A stretch of 64,000 nt of DNA from Nocardioides ginsengisegetis (GTDB lineage: Bacteria; Actinomycetota; Actinomycetes; Propionibacteriales; Nocardioidaceae), in NCBI RefSeq assembly GCF_014138045.1, contig NZ_JACGXA010000001.1, positions 124,001-188,000 of the forward strand, in the 5' to 3' direction. The stretch's first letter is position 1. Each line of letters opens with the position of its first letter. The position numbers and the translations under genes are program-made. The notes beneath the pieces were generated by a model. It was not told the DNA's origin, ran no database searches, and saw nothing but the letters and a program-made list of their open reading frames with translations. Positions 18,697 to 27,508 of the stretch are shown one piece after another.

Positions 18697-20577
18697 TTAG
18701 GGGAGTAGTGCAGATAGAACGCCGCGCAACGTGTGCTCGATCTCGGTGGCGGTGACCTCGGCGGCCTCGGGGCCGCGTCGGTAGGGGTCGGCCACGTCGA
18801 GCTTCGGGTCGGCCGTCCCCCGGCGGTCCCCGATCGCGGTGAGCAGCTCGCGGCCGTGGAGTCCCCCGTCGACGCCACGGACGGCCTCGGCGAACTGGCC
18901 GAGGGTGAAGACCTTCCGGAACGCGCCCGGCTGGTCGTCGAGGATGAAGGTGCGGTGGGCCGCCTCCGCCGTGAGCACGAGGTCGGCGGCCGCGACCATG
19001 TCGGCGGTCAGGGCGCGACTGCGGAACGACTCCACGCCGTCGACGCCGCGGGGCATCAGCGTGGTCGACATGACCTCGTCCATCGGGTGGTCGGTGAAGC
19101 CGTGGGTGCCGGCGCTGGCGAACGTGATGTTCGCGTCCGGGCCGGCCAGGTGGCGGGCCGTCAGCTCCATGAACGGCGAGCGGCAGATGTTGGCGGTGCA
19201 GACGAAGAGGACGTTGAGGGGGTCATCGGGGCTTCGAGACGGTTGCTGCGCAACCTCCTCAGCCACCGATTCGTTGGTTGAGGAAGGCGCGCTGGCGCCT
19301 GTCTCGAAACCCACCGAGGTGGGTGCAGACGTGCGGAGGTCGAGGTAGCCGGCCTCGGCCAGGGCGTCGACGACGTCCTCGAGGGCCTCGTCGATGGTGC
19401 GGCCGGTCGTGTCGACGCGGACGTCGGCGTCCTCGGGCTCCTCGTACGGCGAGGAGATGCCGGTGAACTCGGGGATCTCGCCCCGGCGGGCCTTGGCGTA
19501 GAGGCCCTTGCGGTCACGCCGCTCGCACTCCTCGAGGGGGGTGGCCACGTGGACCAGGAAGAATGCGCCCCCGGCCTCGTCGACCATCGCGCGGACCTGC
19601 TGGCGGGTCTCGTCGAAGGGTGCGATCGGGCTGACCACCGCCACGCCGCCGTGGCGGGAGATCTCGGCGGCCACCCAGCCGATCCGGCGGATGTTGGTCT
19701 CGCGGTCGGCCTTGGAGAAGGTCAGGCCGGCCGAGAGGTGACGGCGTACGACGTCGCCGTCGAGGGTCGTGACCGTGCGGGTGCCCTGCTCGAGGAGGCG
19801 GTCCATCAGGGCGCGGGCCAGGGTCGACTTGCCGCTGCCGGACAGGCCGGTGAAGAAGAGGACCAGGCCCTGCTTGTCCGGGGCGGGCTGGTCGACGTCG
19901 ATGATCGACTGGATCGACGGGTGGTAGGTGGGGTGGTTTCGAGACGGTTGCTGCGCAACCTCCTCAACCACCGAGAGTGCGCCCTCCTCAACCACCGAAT
20001 GGGGCAACCCAAGGACGGGGTCGCCGTTCGCGTAGTTGCTGACGACCTGGACGCCGAGGTCGTGGTCGACCGACGGATCGCCGTGGGAGGCGAGGGGGAC
20101 GGCCACGACGGCGGCGTCGGGGAGCAGGTCGGCGGCAGCGAGGGTGGCGCGGATGAGGGCGACGGGGGACAGGGCGGGGGTGCCGGCGCCCACGAGGGCC
20201 ATCAGGACCAGCGGACCGGCCGAACGCAGGGCGTCGAGCTGGGCATCGTCCAGCGCGTCGGTGACGGGCACGAACGTGCGACCGGCGTACTGCTCGCGCG
20301 CCGCCGCGGGCGAGAGGTAGAGCCGGCGGAACGGGCCGTACTGCGCGTGGGTGAGCGGGGTGATCGTCCCGTCGGCCGCGACGTTGGCCAGCGGCAGGCC
20401 CTCGGGGTCGACCAGCTCGACCTCGCCCGGCTCGGGCAGGGTCAGGGTGACCGGGCTGCCCGGCTCGTTGAAGGACCGGATCGGAGCCAAGGCGCCGGTG
20501 ACCAGGAGCTCGAGGTCGTCCAGCTCCCGGGGCGTGGGGCAGTGCTGCGGCGCGGGGGTTGTCGACACGGGGGTCAT
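18697..20577 (-). CDS. cysC: three-domain fusion: ATP-sulfurylase-like / APS kinase / low-MW phosphotyrosine phosphatase
   Basis: A 626-residue protein. Residues about 15-190 resemble the PUA/ATP-sulfurylase N-terminal part. Residues 234-415 are an APS kinase: P-loop GLSGSGKST (244-252), TLDGDVVRRHLSAGLTFSKA and NIRRIGWVAAEI, giving PAPS. Residues 455-626 are a low-molecular-weight phosphatase: C460-x5-R466-S in VCTANICRS, with the late aspartate in ADPYRRG (D597). The inter-domain linkers (about 194-213 and 422-448) are encoded by family A palindromic repeats in frame. ATG at 20577 is used. The phosphatase family counteracts tyrosine kinases in capsule systems, and a tyrosine kinase is encoded at 30384-31805; a link is inference. 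It is divergent from the asparaginase gene by 31 nt. Confidence 0.88.
   Translation of the reverse strand: MTPVSTTPAPQHCPTPRELDDLELLVTGALAPIRSFNEPGSPVTLTLPEPGEVELVDPEGLPLANVAADGTITPLTHAQYGPFRRLYLSPAAAREQYAGRTFVPVTDALDDAQLDALRSAGPLVLMALVGAGTPALSPVALIRATLAAADLLPDAAVVAVPLASHGDPSVDHDLGVQVVSNYANGDPVLGLPHSVVEEGALSVVEEVAQQPSRNHPTYHPSIQSIIDVDQPAPDKQGLVLFFTGLSGSGKSTLARALMDRLLEQGTRTVTTLDGDVVRRHLSAGLTFSKADRETNIRRIGWVAAEISRHGGVAVVSPIAPFDETRQQVRAMVDEAGGAFFLVHVATPLEECERRDRKGLYAKARRGEIPEFTGISSPYEEPEDADVRVDTTGRTIDEALEDVVDALAEAGYLDLRTSAPTSVGFETGASAPSSTNESVAEEVAQQPSRSPDDPLNVLFVCTANICRSPFMELTARHLAGPDANITFASAGTHGFTDHPMDEVMSTTLMPRGVDGVESFRSRALTADMVAAADLVLTAEAAHRTFILDDQPGAFRKVFTLGQFAEAVRGVDGGLHGRELLTAIGDRRGTADPKLDVADPYRRGPEAAEVTATEIEHTLRGVLSALLP
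19231..19310. repeat. two family A elements head to head inside the cysC fusion
   Basis: 19231-19270 is a forward copy (CTTCGAGACGGTTGC...CTCAGCCACCGA) and 19271-19310 an inverted copy (TCGTTGGTTGAGGAAGG...GTCTCGAAAC). Together they make a large palindrome. They are read in frame as the linker between the APS-kinase and phosphatase domains (ETGASAPSSTNESVAEEVAQ). Confidence 0.85.
19935..19998 (+). repeat. family A element plus partial copy inside the cysC fusion
   Basis: 19935-19974 is a full copy (GGTTTCGAGACGGTTGC...CTCAACCACCGA); 19979-19998 repeats the right end (GCCCTCCTCAACCACCGA). It is read in frame on the minus strand as VVEEGALSVVEEVAQQPSR between the sulfurylase-like and kinase domains. 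Confidence 0.85.
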
Positions 20578-20596
20578 CCTGCCATTGCGCGCTGAC

Positions 20597-20602
20597 TACG
20601 CT
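20597..20602 (+). promoter_or_regulatory. likely leaderless -10 box of the asparaginase gene
   Basis: TACGCT ends 6 nt before the ATG at 20609, with no Shine-Dalgarno; same layout as the other leaderless candidates. Confidence 0.5.
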
Positions 20603-20608
20603 GCGGGC

Positions 20609-21586
20609 ATGTCTTCTCCCGTGGTCGTGGCCGAGATCGTGCGCTCCGGATTCGTGGAGGGGCACCACTACGGATCCGTGGTGGCGCTCGCCCCGGACGG
20701 GTCGGTCGACTGGTCGGTGGGGCAGGTGGACGCCCCGATCCTGCCGCGCTCGAGCAACAAGCCGATCCAGGCGCTCGCGATGGTGCGCCTCGGCCTCGAC
20801 CTGGATCCGGAGCTGCTGGCGCTCGCCTGCGCGTCCCACTCGGGCGAGCAGTTCCACGTCGACGGCGTCCGCAAGATCCTCGCCGGGGCCGGTCTGGACG
20901 AGTCTGACCTGCAGACGCCCCCGGACTACCCGCTCGACGACGACGCCAAGGAGATCGTGATCCGGGCCAACGGCACCCGGTCGCCGATCCTGATGAACTG
21001 CTCGGGCAAGCACGCCGCGATGCTCGCCACCTGCGTCATCAACGGCTGGCCCACCAAGAACTACCGCGACGTCGACCACCCTCTGCAGGCGGCGATCGCC
21101 GAGACCTTCGCCGAGATGACCGGCGAGCCCGTGCAGACGACTGCCATCGACGGGTGTGGTGCTCCGCTGCTCTCGGCCTCGCTGGTCGGCCTCGCTCGGG
21201 CGTTCCGGCGCTTGGCCCTCGGGGCGGACGGTCTCGACAAGCTCGACCACCGATCGACCCGGGTGGCCGACGCGATCCGGCAGCACCCGGCGTACGTCTC
21301 CGGGACGCACCGTGACGAGCGAGCCCTGCTCGCCGCCATCCCCGGCGCGATCGGCAAGGCCGGCGCCGAGTCGGTCTATGCCGTGGCGCTGCCCGACGGC
21401 CGTGCCTTCGCCCTCAAGACCGACGACGGCGCCCCGCGGGTGCGGCCGGTGCTGATGGCCGAGGCGTTGCGCCGCAGCGGCGTGCTGGAGACCGAGGGCG
21501 TCGACGCCGACGCCGTGCGGGACACGGGTCGGCTGCCGCTGCTCGGTGGCGGAGTGCCCGTCGGCGAGATCCGGGCCTCCTACTAG
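20609..21586 (+). CDS. L-asparaginase II family protein
   Basis: A 325-residue cytoplasmic protein of the asparaginase II family. It opens VVVAEIVRSGFVEGHHYGSV and continues with DAPILPRSSNKPIQALAM, LACASHSGEQFHVDGVRKIL, and ILMNCSGKHAAMLATCV, all strongly conserved in the family. Late motifs are TTAIDGCGAPLLSASL and LLGGGVPVGEI. The family is thought to deaminate asparagine to aspartate. ATG at 20609 follows a TACGCT box. A small membrane-protein gene starts inside its stop codon region (TAGTG), suggesting co-expression. Confidence 0.9.
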   Translation: MSSPVVVAEIVRSGFVEGHHYGSVVALAPDGSVDWSVGQVDAPILPRSSNKPIQALAMVRLGLDLDPELLALACASHSGEQFHVDGVRKILAGAGLDESDLQTPPDYPLDDDAKEIVIRANGTRSPILMNCSGKHAAMLATCVINGWPTKNYRDVDHPLQAAIAETFAEMTGEPVQTTAIDGCGAPLLSASLVGLARAFRRLALGADGLDKLDHRSTRVADAIRQHPAYVSGTHRDERALLAAIPGAIGKAGAESVYAVALPDGRAFALKTDDGAPRVRPVLMAEALRRSGVLETEGVDADAVRDTGRLPLLGGGVPVGEIRASY

Positions 21587-21825
21587 TGATCGCCGGCCTG
21601 GTGCTCGCCGCCCTCGTGGCGAGCGCTGCGGCCGCGCTCCCGCTCAAGCGGACCGGAGCGGTCCTGCTGGCCGGTGTCTCGGTGCTGTGGTTCCTGGTGA
21701 ACGCCCCCATGGAGGGCGAGGTGCTGTTGTTCCTGACCCCGGCGCACGGTCTCTCGGCAGCCGATCTTGCGGGAATCGCCGGACTGGGGATCGCACTCGT
21801 TGCCTGGTTGCTAGCAGATGACTGA
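21586..21825 (+). CDS. small two- to three-helix membrane protein
   Basis: A 79-residue hydrophobic protein. Segments at about residues 2-18, 22-38 and 56-76 are membrane-spanning (LVLAALVASAAAALPL, GAVLLAGVSVLWFLVN, LAGIAGLGIALVAWLL). GTG at 21586 overlaps the asparaginase TAG by one base. No known family is recognised. Its coupling to asparaginase is the only functional clue. The hydrophobic pattern and host-like codon use support a real gene. Confidence 0.65.
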   Translation: MIAGLVLAALVASAAAALPLKRTGAVLLAGVSVLWFLVNAPMEGEVLLFLTPAHGLSAADLAGIAGLGIALVAWLLADD

Positions 21826-21899
21826 CGAGCGAACAGCCAACAAAATAAGGCGATTTCGTTGCCTGAGTGACCTGTCTCTCCCTGCCCCTGCTTGCATTT

Positions 21900-21915
21900 G
21901 CTAACTCTAGTTAGC
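21900..21915 (+). promoter_or_regulatory. inverted-repeat operator upstream of the XRE gene
   Basis: GCTAAC-TCTA-GTTAGC is a perfect 6-base inverted repeat. It lies between a -35-like TTGCAT (21892-21897) and a -10-like CACTAT (21915-21920), 17 nt apart, and 11 nt before the XRE start. Its place suggests autoregulation by the XRE protein; unproven. Confidence 0.55.
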
Positions 21916-21926
21916 ACTATGGAGGC

Positions 21927-22316
21927 ATGGCCAAGGGCAAGGTAGGCAAGACCGTCGAGTCACTCGGCGACTATCTGAAGGAACAGCGGATCGCAGCGCG
22001 GCTGTCCCTCCGCCAGCTCGCCGAGCAGGCAGGCGTGTCCAACCCCTACCTCAGTCAGATCGAACGCGGTCTGAGGAGGCCCTCGGCCGAGGTGCTGCAG
22101 CAGATCGCCCGGGCGCTGCGGATCTCCGCGGAGCAGCTCTACATCCGCGCCGGGATCATCAGCCCCGAGGACGGCGTCGGGGGGTCGGTCGAGCTGGCCG
22201 TCCTCAACGACACCGGCCTCACCGAGCGACAGAAGCAGTCACTGCTGGACGTCTACGCGTCGTTCCTGGCCCTCAACGCCGGACGCCCCGAGGACTCCGC
22301 CCAGCCCGAGAGCTGA
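21927..22316 (+). CDS. XRE-family transcriptional regulator (Rv0474-like)
   Basis: A 129-residue DNA-binding protein. The helix-turn-helix reads LRQLAEQAGVSNPYLSQIER (about residues 29-48), followed by RRPSAEVLQQIARALRISAE. The C-terminal part is a short helical tail of the type seen in actinobacterial regulators encoded next to hbhA. ATG at 21927 has GGAGG 5 nt upstream. The inverted repeat GCTAACTCTAGTTAGC in its promoter is a probable operator. It precedes the HbhA-like gene by 42 nt; in mycobacteria the homologous pair is Rv0474-hbhA, so it likely controls this locus. Confidence 0.88.
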   Translation: MAKGKVGKTVESLGDYLKEQRIAARLSLRQLAEQAGVSNPYLSQIERGLRRPSAEVLQQIARALRISAEQLYIRAGIISPEDGVGGSVELAVLNDTGLTERQKQSLLDVYASFLALNAGRPEDSAQPES

Positions 22317-22358
22317 ATCCACCCGCACGACCCACCGCACCAGAGCAAGGAGCCCGAC

Positions 22359-23009
22359 ATGGCCAAGACCAAGTTCGACATCAAGTCCCTCGAGATCCCC
22401 GCGGTTGCCGCGCGCCCGCTGTACGTCGGCGTCGGCGTCACCGACCTCGCCGTCGAGGTCGTCCGTGAGTACGTCACCGACGTGCAGAAGAAGTTCACGG
22501 GCGTCCAGAAGGACGTCACGACCCGCGTCGCCGACGTGCAGAAGACGGTCACCGACTTCAAGCCGGAGACCTTCCGCACCCAGGCCGTCACCGTGGTCAA
22601 CGCCCGCGTCGAGGCCATCTCGGCCGACGCCAAGGCCCGCCGCGCCGCGATCGAGGCCCGCGTGGCCGAGCTCCAGGCCGACGCCAAGGAGCTCCCCGCC
22701 AAGGTCACCGACGTCTACACCGACCTCGCCAAGCGCGGCGAGACCCTGGTGACGCGCATCCGCACCCAGGAGTCGACGAAGGCGACCAAGACCGCCGCCA
22801 AGACGACGACCGCCAAGGCGAAGACCACCAAGACGCAGGCCGCCAAGACCACCAAGACGGCCGCGAAGAAGACCACGACCGCTGCGAAGAAGACGGCCAA
22901 GACCTCGTCCGCGCCGAGCAGCGCCAAGGCCACCACCACGGCCGCCAAGAAGACCGCCACCGCCGCGGCCGAGGCGACCACCGACGCCGCCGCGAAGGTT
23001 GGCGACTGA
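22359..23009 (+). CDS. HbhA-like Lys/Ala/Thr-rich protein
   Basis: A 216-residue protein with a coiled-coil N-terminal half (residues 1-140, with heptads such as VREYVTDVQKKFTGVQKDV) and a low-complexity Lys/Ala/Thr tail (about 145-216, blocks such as KTAAKKTTTAAKKTAKTSS). This is the layout of mycobacterial heparin-binding hemagglutinin, in which the Lys/Ala/Pro tail binds heparan sulfate and anionic surfaces. There is no signal peptide, as in HbhA. ATG has AAGGAG 6 nt upstream. Synteny with an XRE gene before and a DUF2516 gene after supports the assignment. The tail could instead bind DNA or an anionic polysaccharide. Confidence 0.8.
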   Translation: MAKTKFDIKSLEIPAVAARPLYVGVGVTDLAVEVVREYVTDVQKKFTGVQKDVTTRVADVQKTVTDFKPETFRTQAVTVVNARVEAISADAKARRAAIEARVAELQADAKELPAKVTDVYTDLAKRGETLVTRIRTQESTKATKTAAKTTTAKAKTTKTQAAKTTKTAAKKTTTAAKKTAKTSSAPSSAKATTTAAKKTATAAAEATTDAAAKVGD

Positions 23010-23048
23010 AGAGATGACGAAGGACAGCTGACGCTGTTCTGAGCTGCG

Positions 23049-23085
23049 TGAGGCCCCTGGGAGGTATGAGCTCTCGGGGGCCTTC
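23049..23085 (+). terminator. stem-loop terminator after the HbhA-like gene
   Basis: AGGCCCCTGGGAG (left) pairs with CTCTCGGGGGCCTT (right) around GTATGAG, with one bulge. It lies 40 nt after the HbhA-like stop and separates it from the DUF2516 gene. Confidence 0.7.
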
Positions 23086-23105
23086 GCATGTCTCTTGGCT
23101 TACGG

Positions 23106-23203
23106 GGTTTCGAGACGCTCGCTGGCGCTCGCTCCTCAACCACCGAGACGCTGGGCTCGCACCTCAACCAGCGGGAGGCTGGCGCTCGCTCCTCAACCAC
23201 CGA
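23106..23203 (+). repeat. family A element, full copy plus a truncated copy
   Basis: 23106-23146 is GGTTTCGAGACGCTCGC...CTCAACCACCGA with the inner stem GCTCGCTGGCGCTCGC. 23161-23203 repeats the right half (ACCTCAACCAGCGGGAGG, then CTGGCGCTCGCTCCTC, AACCACCGA). They occupy the region just upstream of the DUF2516 promoter. Confidence 0.8.
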
Positions 23204-23213
23204 TGGCGGCACG

Positions 23214-23219
23214 TAGGCT
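23214..23219 (+). promoter_or_regulatory. likely leaderless -10 box of the DUF2516 gene
   Basis: TAGGCT ends 7 nt before the GTG at 23227; no Shine-Dalgarno. The box abuts the family A repeats. Confidence 0.5.
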
Positions 23220-23226
23220 GTGGGGC

Positions 23227-23520
23227 GTGTTCACCGTGTTCGCCGTCGAGGGCTACTTCTCGCTCATCGTGGAAGTCATCCTGCTCGGCGTGAAGATCTT
23301 CGCGATCGTGGCCTGTCTGACCTACCCAGCTGAGGCCTACACGGCCGCCGGCAAGCTCACCAAGCCCGCCTGGGCGATCATCCTGGGTCTGGGTCTCGTG
23401 GTGCAGATCGTGATGGTGGGTGCCGGGCCCATCAACATCATCAACCTCGCCTTCACCATCGCGGCGTTCGTGTTCCTCGCCGATGTGCGCCCCGCCCTTG
23501 CCGGGTTGCGCCGGCGTTAA
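23227..23520 (+). CDS. DUF2516 family membrane protein (Rv0476-like)
   Basis: A 97-residue membrane protein with three hydrophobic segments: SLIVEVILLGVKIFAIVACL, AWAIILGLGLVVQIVMVG and INLAFTIAAFVFLADV. The pattern and the ending VRPALAGLRRR match DUF2516 proteins. In mycobacteria the homologue lies directly after hbhA, as here. GTG at 23227 is the start. The role is unknown; membrane localisation next to the HbhA-like locus is conserved. Confidence 0.8.
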   Translation: MFTVFAVEGYFSLIVEVILLGVKIFAIVACLTYPAEAYTAAGKLTKPAWAIILGLGLVVQIVMVGAGPINIINLAFTIAAFVFLADVRPALAGLRRR

Positions 23521-23570
23521 ATCTGCGTTCACCCCGGTGGGCGACGGTGTCCGGCGGATAGCCTTGAAAC

Positions 23571-23589
23571 GTGCCGAAGCTGTCGGCAC
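23571..23589 (+). promoter_or_regulatory. small hairpin in the leader of the cupin gene
   Basis: GTGCCGA-AGCTG-TCGGCAC is a perfect 7-base stem, ending 21 nt before the ATG of the cupin gene. It could be an operator or an RNA hairpin; nothing distinguishes these. Confidence 0.35.
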
Positions 23590-23610
23590 CTGCGTGGGGG
23601 TAAGGAAACA

Positions 23611-23970
23611 ATGTCGCTGCATTCGGAAGACCGGCCGTGGGGGTCGTGGCACGTCCTCGACGAGGGCCAGGGCTACAAGGTCAAGCGGATCGAGGTCAAC
23701 CCGCACTCGCGCCTGAGCTACCAGACCCACGAGCACCGCTCGGAGCACTGGGTGGTCGTGACCGGCAAGGCGACCTGCATCATCGAGGGTGAGACCACCA
23801 TCGCCGGCCCCGGCGACTGCGTCGAGGTCGCGCTGGGCGAGGCCCACCGCATCGTGAACGCCGAGGACGAGCCGCTGGTGATCGTCGAGATCCAGCGCGG
23901 CGAATACACCGGCGAGGACGACATCTGCCGCCTCGAGGACGACTACGGCCGCGGGGACTCCGCGCAGTAG
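23611..23970 (+). CDS. mannose-6-phosphate isomerase-type cupin protein
   Basis: A 119-residue single cupin domain of the type II phosphomannose isomerase group. It reads DRPWGSWHVLDEGQGYKVKR, then PHSRLSYQTHEHRSEHWVVV with the metal-binding His/Glu set, then GPGDCVEVALGEAHRIVNAE with the last His. In larger enzymes this domain follows a GDP-mannose pyrophosphorylase; here it stands alone. It may interconvert fructose-6-phosphate and mannose-6-phosphate, the entry point to GDP-mannose and GDP-fucose. AAGGAAACA precedes the ATG. The 3' end overlaps the convergent rmlC-rmlD fusion by 28 nt. Confidence 0.82.
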   Translation: MSLHSEDRPWGSWHVLDEGQGYKVKRIEVNPHSRLSYQTHEHRSEHWVVVTGKATCIIEGETTIAGPGDCVEVALGEAHRIVNAEDEPLVIVEIQRGEYTGEDDICRLEDDYGRGDSAQ

Positions 23971-25336
23971 CGCTTGAGGGCGTCGAGGGCGTCCTCCGGG
24001 TCGAACCCGGTCGACCTGAGCTTGGCCAGGTCGAGCGCGCCGTGGCGCGGGCGGGGCGCGAGGTCCTTGCCGGCGGCGTACTCCTCCGTGGTCACGTCCG
24101 TGACGTCGGCGGGGTCGCGTCCCGAGAGCTCGAACACCGCCCTGGCGAGGTCGGCCCATGAGGTGACCGGCCCGCCGTTGGAGACGTTGTAGGTGCCGTA
24201 CGGCGCGCCCGCGTCGACGAGGTGCCGGGTCGCGCGCGCCAGCTCGGTCGCGAACGTCAGCCGGCCGGTCTGGTCGGCCACGACCGACGGGGAGATGCCG
24301 CGGCCGGCGAGGTCCTGCATGGTCCGGACGAAGTTCGTGCCGTCGCCGACGACCCACGACGTGCGCAGGAGGAAGTGGCGCGGGGCGGTGGCGACGGCGG
24401 CGTCGCCGGCAGCCTTGGACTGGCCGTAGACACCCAGGGGGCTGAGCGGCTCGTCCTCGGTGTGCTCGGTGGCCGTCCCGTCGAAGACGTAGTCGGTGGA
24501 GTAGTGCACGAGGGTGAACCTGTGCTCCCGGGCCAGCCGCGCGAGGGCTGCCGGCCCGCTGGCGTTGGCCGCCCACGCCCCCGTCCGCCCCTGGGCGGTC
24601 TCGGCGGCGTCGACGGCCGTCCATGCGGCCGCGTTGAGGACGAGTGCGTAGTCGTGCCAGGGCCACGCCTCCAGGGCGGCCGGGTCGGCGACGTCGAGCT
24701 GCTCCCGGGTCAGGGCCTCCGCCTCCGGGAACTCCGCGGCGAGGGCACGACCCAGCTGGCCCCCGGCGCCGAGGATGACGGTGCGGAGCGGCTGCATCGG
24801 CGTCACCGCGCCCAGCGACGGGTTGTGGCGGTCCTTATAGGAGACGTCGGCCTCGGTCAGCGGGATCGGCCACGGGATGGCCACGGCCGCGTCAGCCAGG
24901 TCGAGCGCGGGGTAGGCCGTGCCCGGCCGCCAGTGGTCGTTGACGAGGTAGCTGTAGATGGTGCCGTCCTCGAGCGCCTGGTAGGAGTTGCCGACCCCCC
25001 GTGGGACGAACACCGCGACGGAGGGGTCGATCTCGATCGTGAACGTGGCCCCGAACGAGTCGCCCTCGCGCATGTCCACCCAGGCTCCGAAGACGCGGCC
25101 GCTGGCGACGCTGACGAACTTGTCCCACGGCTCGGTGTGGATGCCCCGCGTGGCGCCGCGGCGCGCGTTGAACGCCACGTTGTTCTGCACGGGGCCGAAG
25201 TCGGGCAGCCCGAGCGCGACCATCTTCTCGCGTTGCCAGTTCTCCTTGAACCAGCCGCGGTCGTCGGCGTGCACCGGCATCCGCACGACCAGGAGCCCGG
25301 GGACCGGGGTGGTCTCGACCGTGAGGTCGTCGGCCA

Positions 25337-25337
<1 letters not shown>
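23943..25337 (-). CDS. fused dTDP-4-dehydrorhamnose 3,5-epimerase / reductase
   Basis: A 464-residue fusion catalysing the last two steps to dTDP-L-rhamnose. Residues 1-180 are a cupin epimerase (RmlC-like): VHADDRGWFKENWQREKM, then GATRGIHTEPWDKFVSVA, then IYSYLVNDHWRPG. The usual RmlC motif is RG-hydrophobic-H followed by aromatic-Gln; here it is RGIHTEP, a divergent version. Residues 183-464 are RmlD: VILGAGGQLGRALAAEF, YSTDYVFDGTATEH, Y-x3-K in YGQSKAAGD, and RTSWVVGDGTNFV. ATG at 25337 overlaps the rmlB stop (TGATG), so both are co-translated. RmlC and RmlD are normally separate proteins. Confidence 0.9.
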
Positions 25338-26440
<1,103 letters not shown>

Positions 26441-26446
26441 AACCCG

Positions 26447-26452
26447 TAGGTT
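26447..26452 (+). promoter_or_regulatory. likely leaderless -10 box of rmlA
   Basis: TAGGTT ends 6 nt before the ATG at 26459; no Shine-Dalgarno. It begins 7 nt after the family A repeats. Confidence 0.55.
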
Positions 26453-26458
26453 GTGGCC

Positions 26459-27328
26459 ATGCGCGGCATCATCCTCGCCGGTGGCACCGGCTCGCGGCTG
26501 CACCCGATCACGCTGGCCGTGAGCAAGCAGCTGGTCCCGGTCTACGACAAGCCGATGATCTACTACCCGCTCTCGACGCTCATGCTGGCCGGGATCCGCG
26601 ACATCCTCGTGATCACGACGCCGCACGAGTCCGAGCAGTTCCAGCGGCTGCTGGGTGACGGGTCGCAGTTCGGCGTGCGACTCTCCTACGCCGTCCAGCC
26701 GGCACCGGAGGGGCTGGCGCAGGCGTTCGTGATCGGCGAGGAGCACATCGGGGACGAGTGCGCTGCCCTGATCCTGGGCGACAACATCTTCTACGGCAGC
26801 GGGCTGGGCAGCCAGCTGCGCCGGTTTGCCGACATCGACGGGGCTGCGGTCTTCGGCTACCGGGTCGCCGACCCCACGGCGTACGGCGTGGTGGAGTTCG
26901 ACGACGACGGCATCGCGCTGACCATCGAGGAGAAGCCGGAGCACCCGCGCAGCAGCTATGCGGTGCCGGGGCTCTACTTCTACGACAACGACGTGGTGCG
27001 GCGGGCACGCACCCTGAAGCCCTCCGCCCGCGGCGAGCTCGAGATCACGGATCTCAACCGGACCTACATGGAGGAGGGTCGGCTGCGCGTGGACGTGCTG
27101 CCGCGTGGCTCGGCCTGGCTGGACACCGGGACCTTCGAGGACATGAACGACGCCGCCAACTTCGTGCGGACCATCGAGAGCCGGCAGGGCACCAAGATCG
27201 GCGCGCCGGAAGAAGTCGCGTGGCGGCTCGGCTACATCGGCGACGAGGACCTCGTCCGCATCGCGGCGGGCTTGCCCAAGAGCGGCTACGGGGCGTACCT
27301 GCTCGACCTGCTGGGCGACCGCCCCTGA
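26459..27328 (+). CDS. rmlA: glucose-1-phosphate thymidylyltransferase
   Basis: A 289-residue nucleotidyltransferase that makes dTDP-glucose. The N-terminal motif [20 protein letters not shown] binds the nucleotide; [30 protein letters not shown], and [10 protein letters not shown] are all typical. [20 protein letters not shown] marks the C-terminal part. ATG at 26459 is preferred over GTG at 26453 because of the leaderless box. With rmlB and rmlC-rmlD it completes the dTDP-rhamnose pathway. Confidence 0.95.
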   Translation: MRGIILAGGTGSRLHPITLAVSKQLVPVYDKPMIYYPLSTLMLAGIRDILVITTPHESEQFQRLLGDGSQFGVRLSYAVQPAPEGLAQAFVIGEEHIGDECAALILGDNIFYGSGLGSQLRRFADIDGAAVFGYRVADPTAYGVVEFDDDGIALTIEEKPEHPRSSYAVPGLYFYDNDVVRRARTLKPSARGELEITDLNRTYMEEGRLRVDVLPRGSAWLDTGTFEDMNDAANFVRTIESRQGTKIGAPEEVAWRLGYIGDEDLVRIAAGLPKSGYGAYLLDLLGDRP

Positions 27329-27508
27329 CGCCCCGTGTGTCACAGGCGTTAACAGACCGGCCAGCAATCGACTGGCCGATGAAATTACCCCATATGGGTC
27401 TCGACGGGTGGGCCTATTGGTGTGCGCATGCCGGGGTCAGCCGTTACAGTCGGGTCTCGACGTCAGGTACACGAGCGGCCCTCTGGGGTCGGCCATGGGG
27501 AGAAAATC

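Noticed and set aside
17670..18878. Longer TauE-like start at 18878
   Set aside because: The extra 66 residues overlap the phosphatase end of the cysC fusion and are low complexity; the ATG at 18680 begins the first membrane helix.
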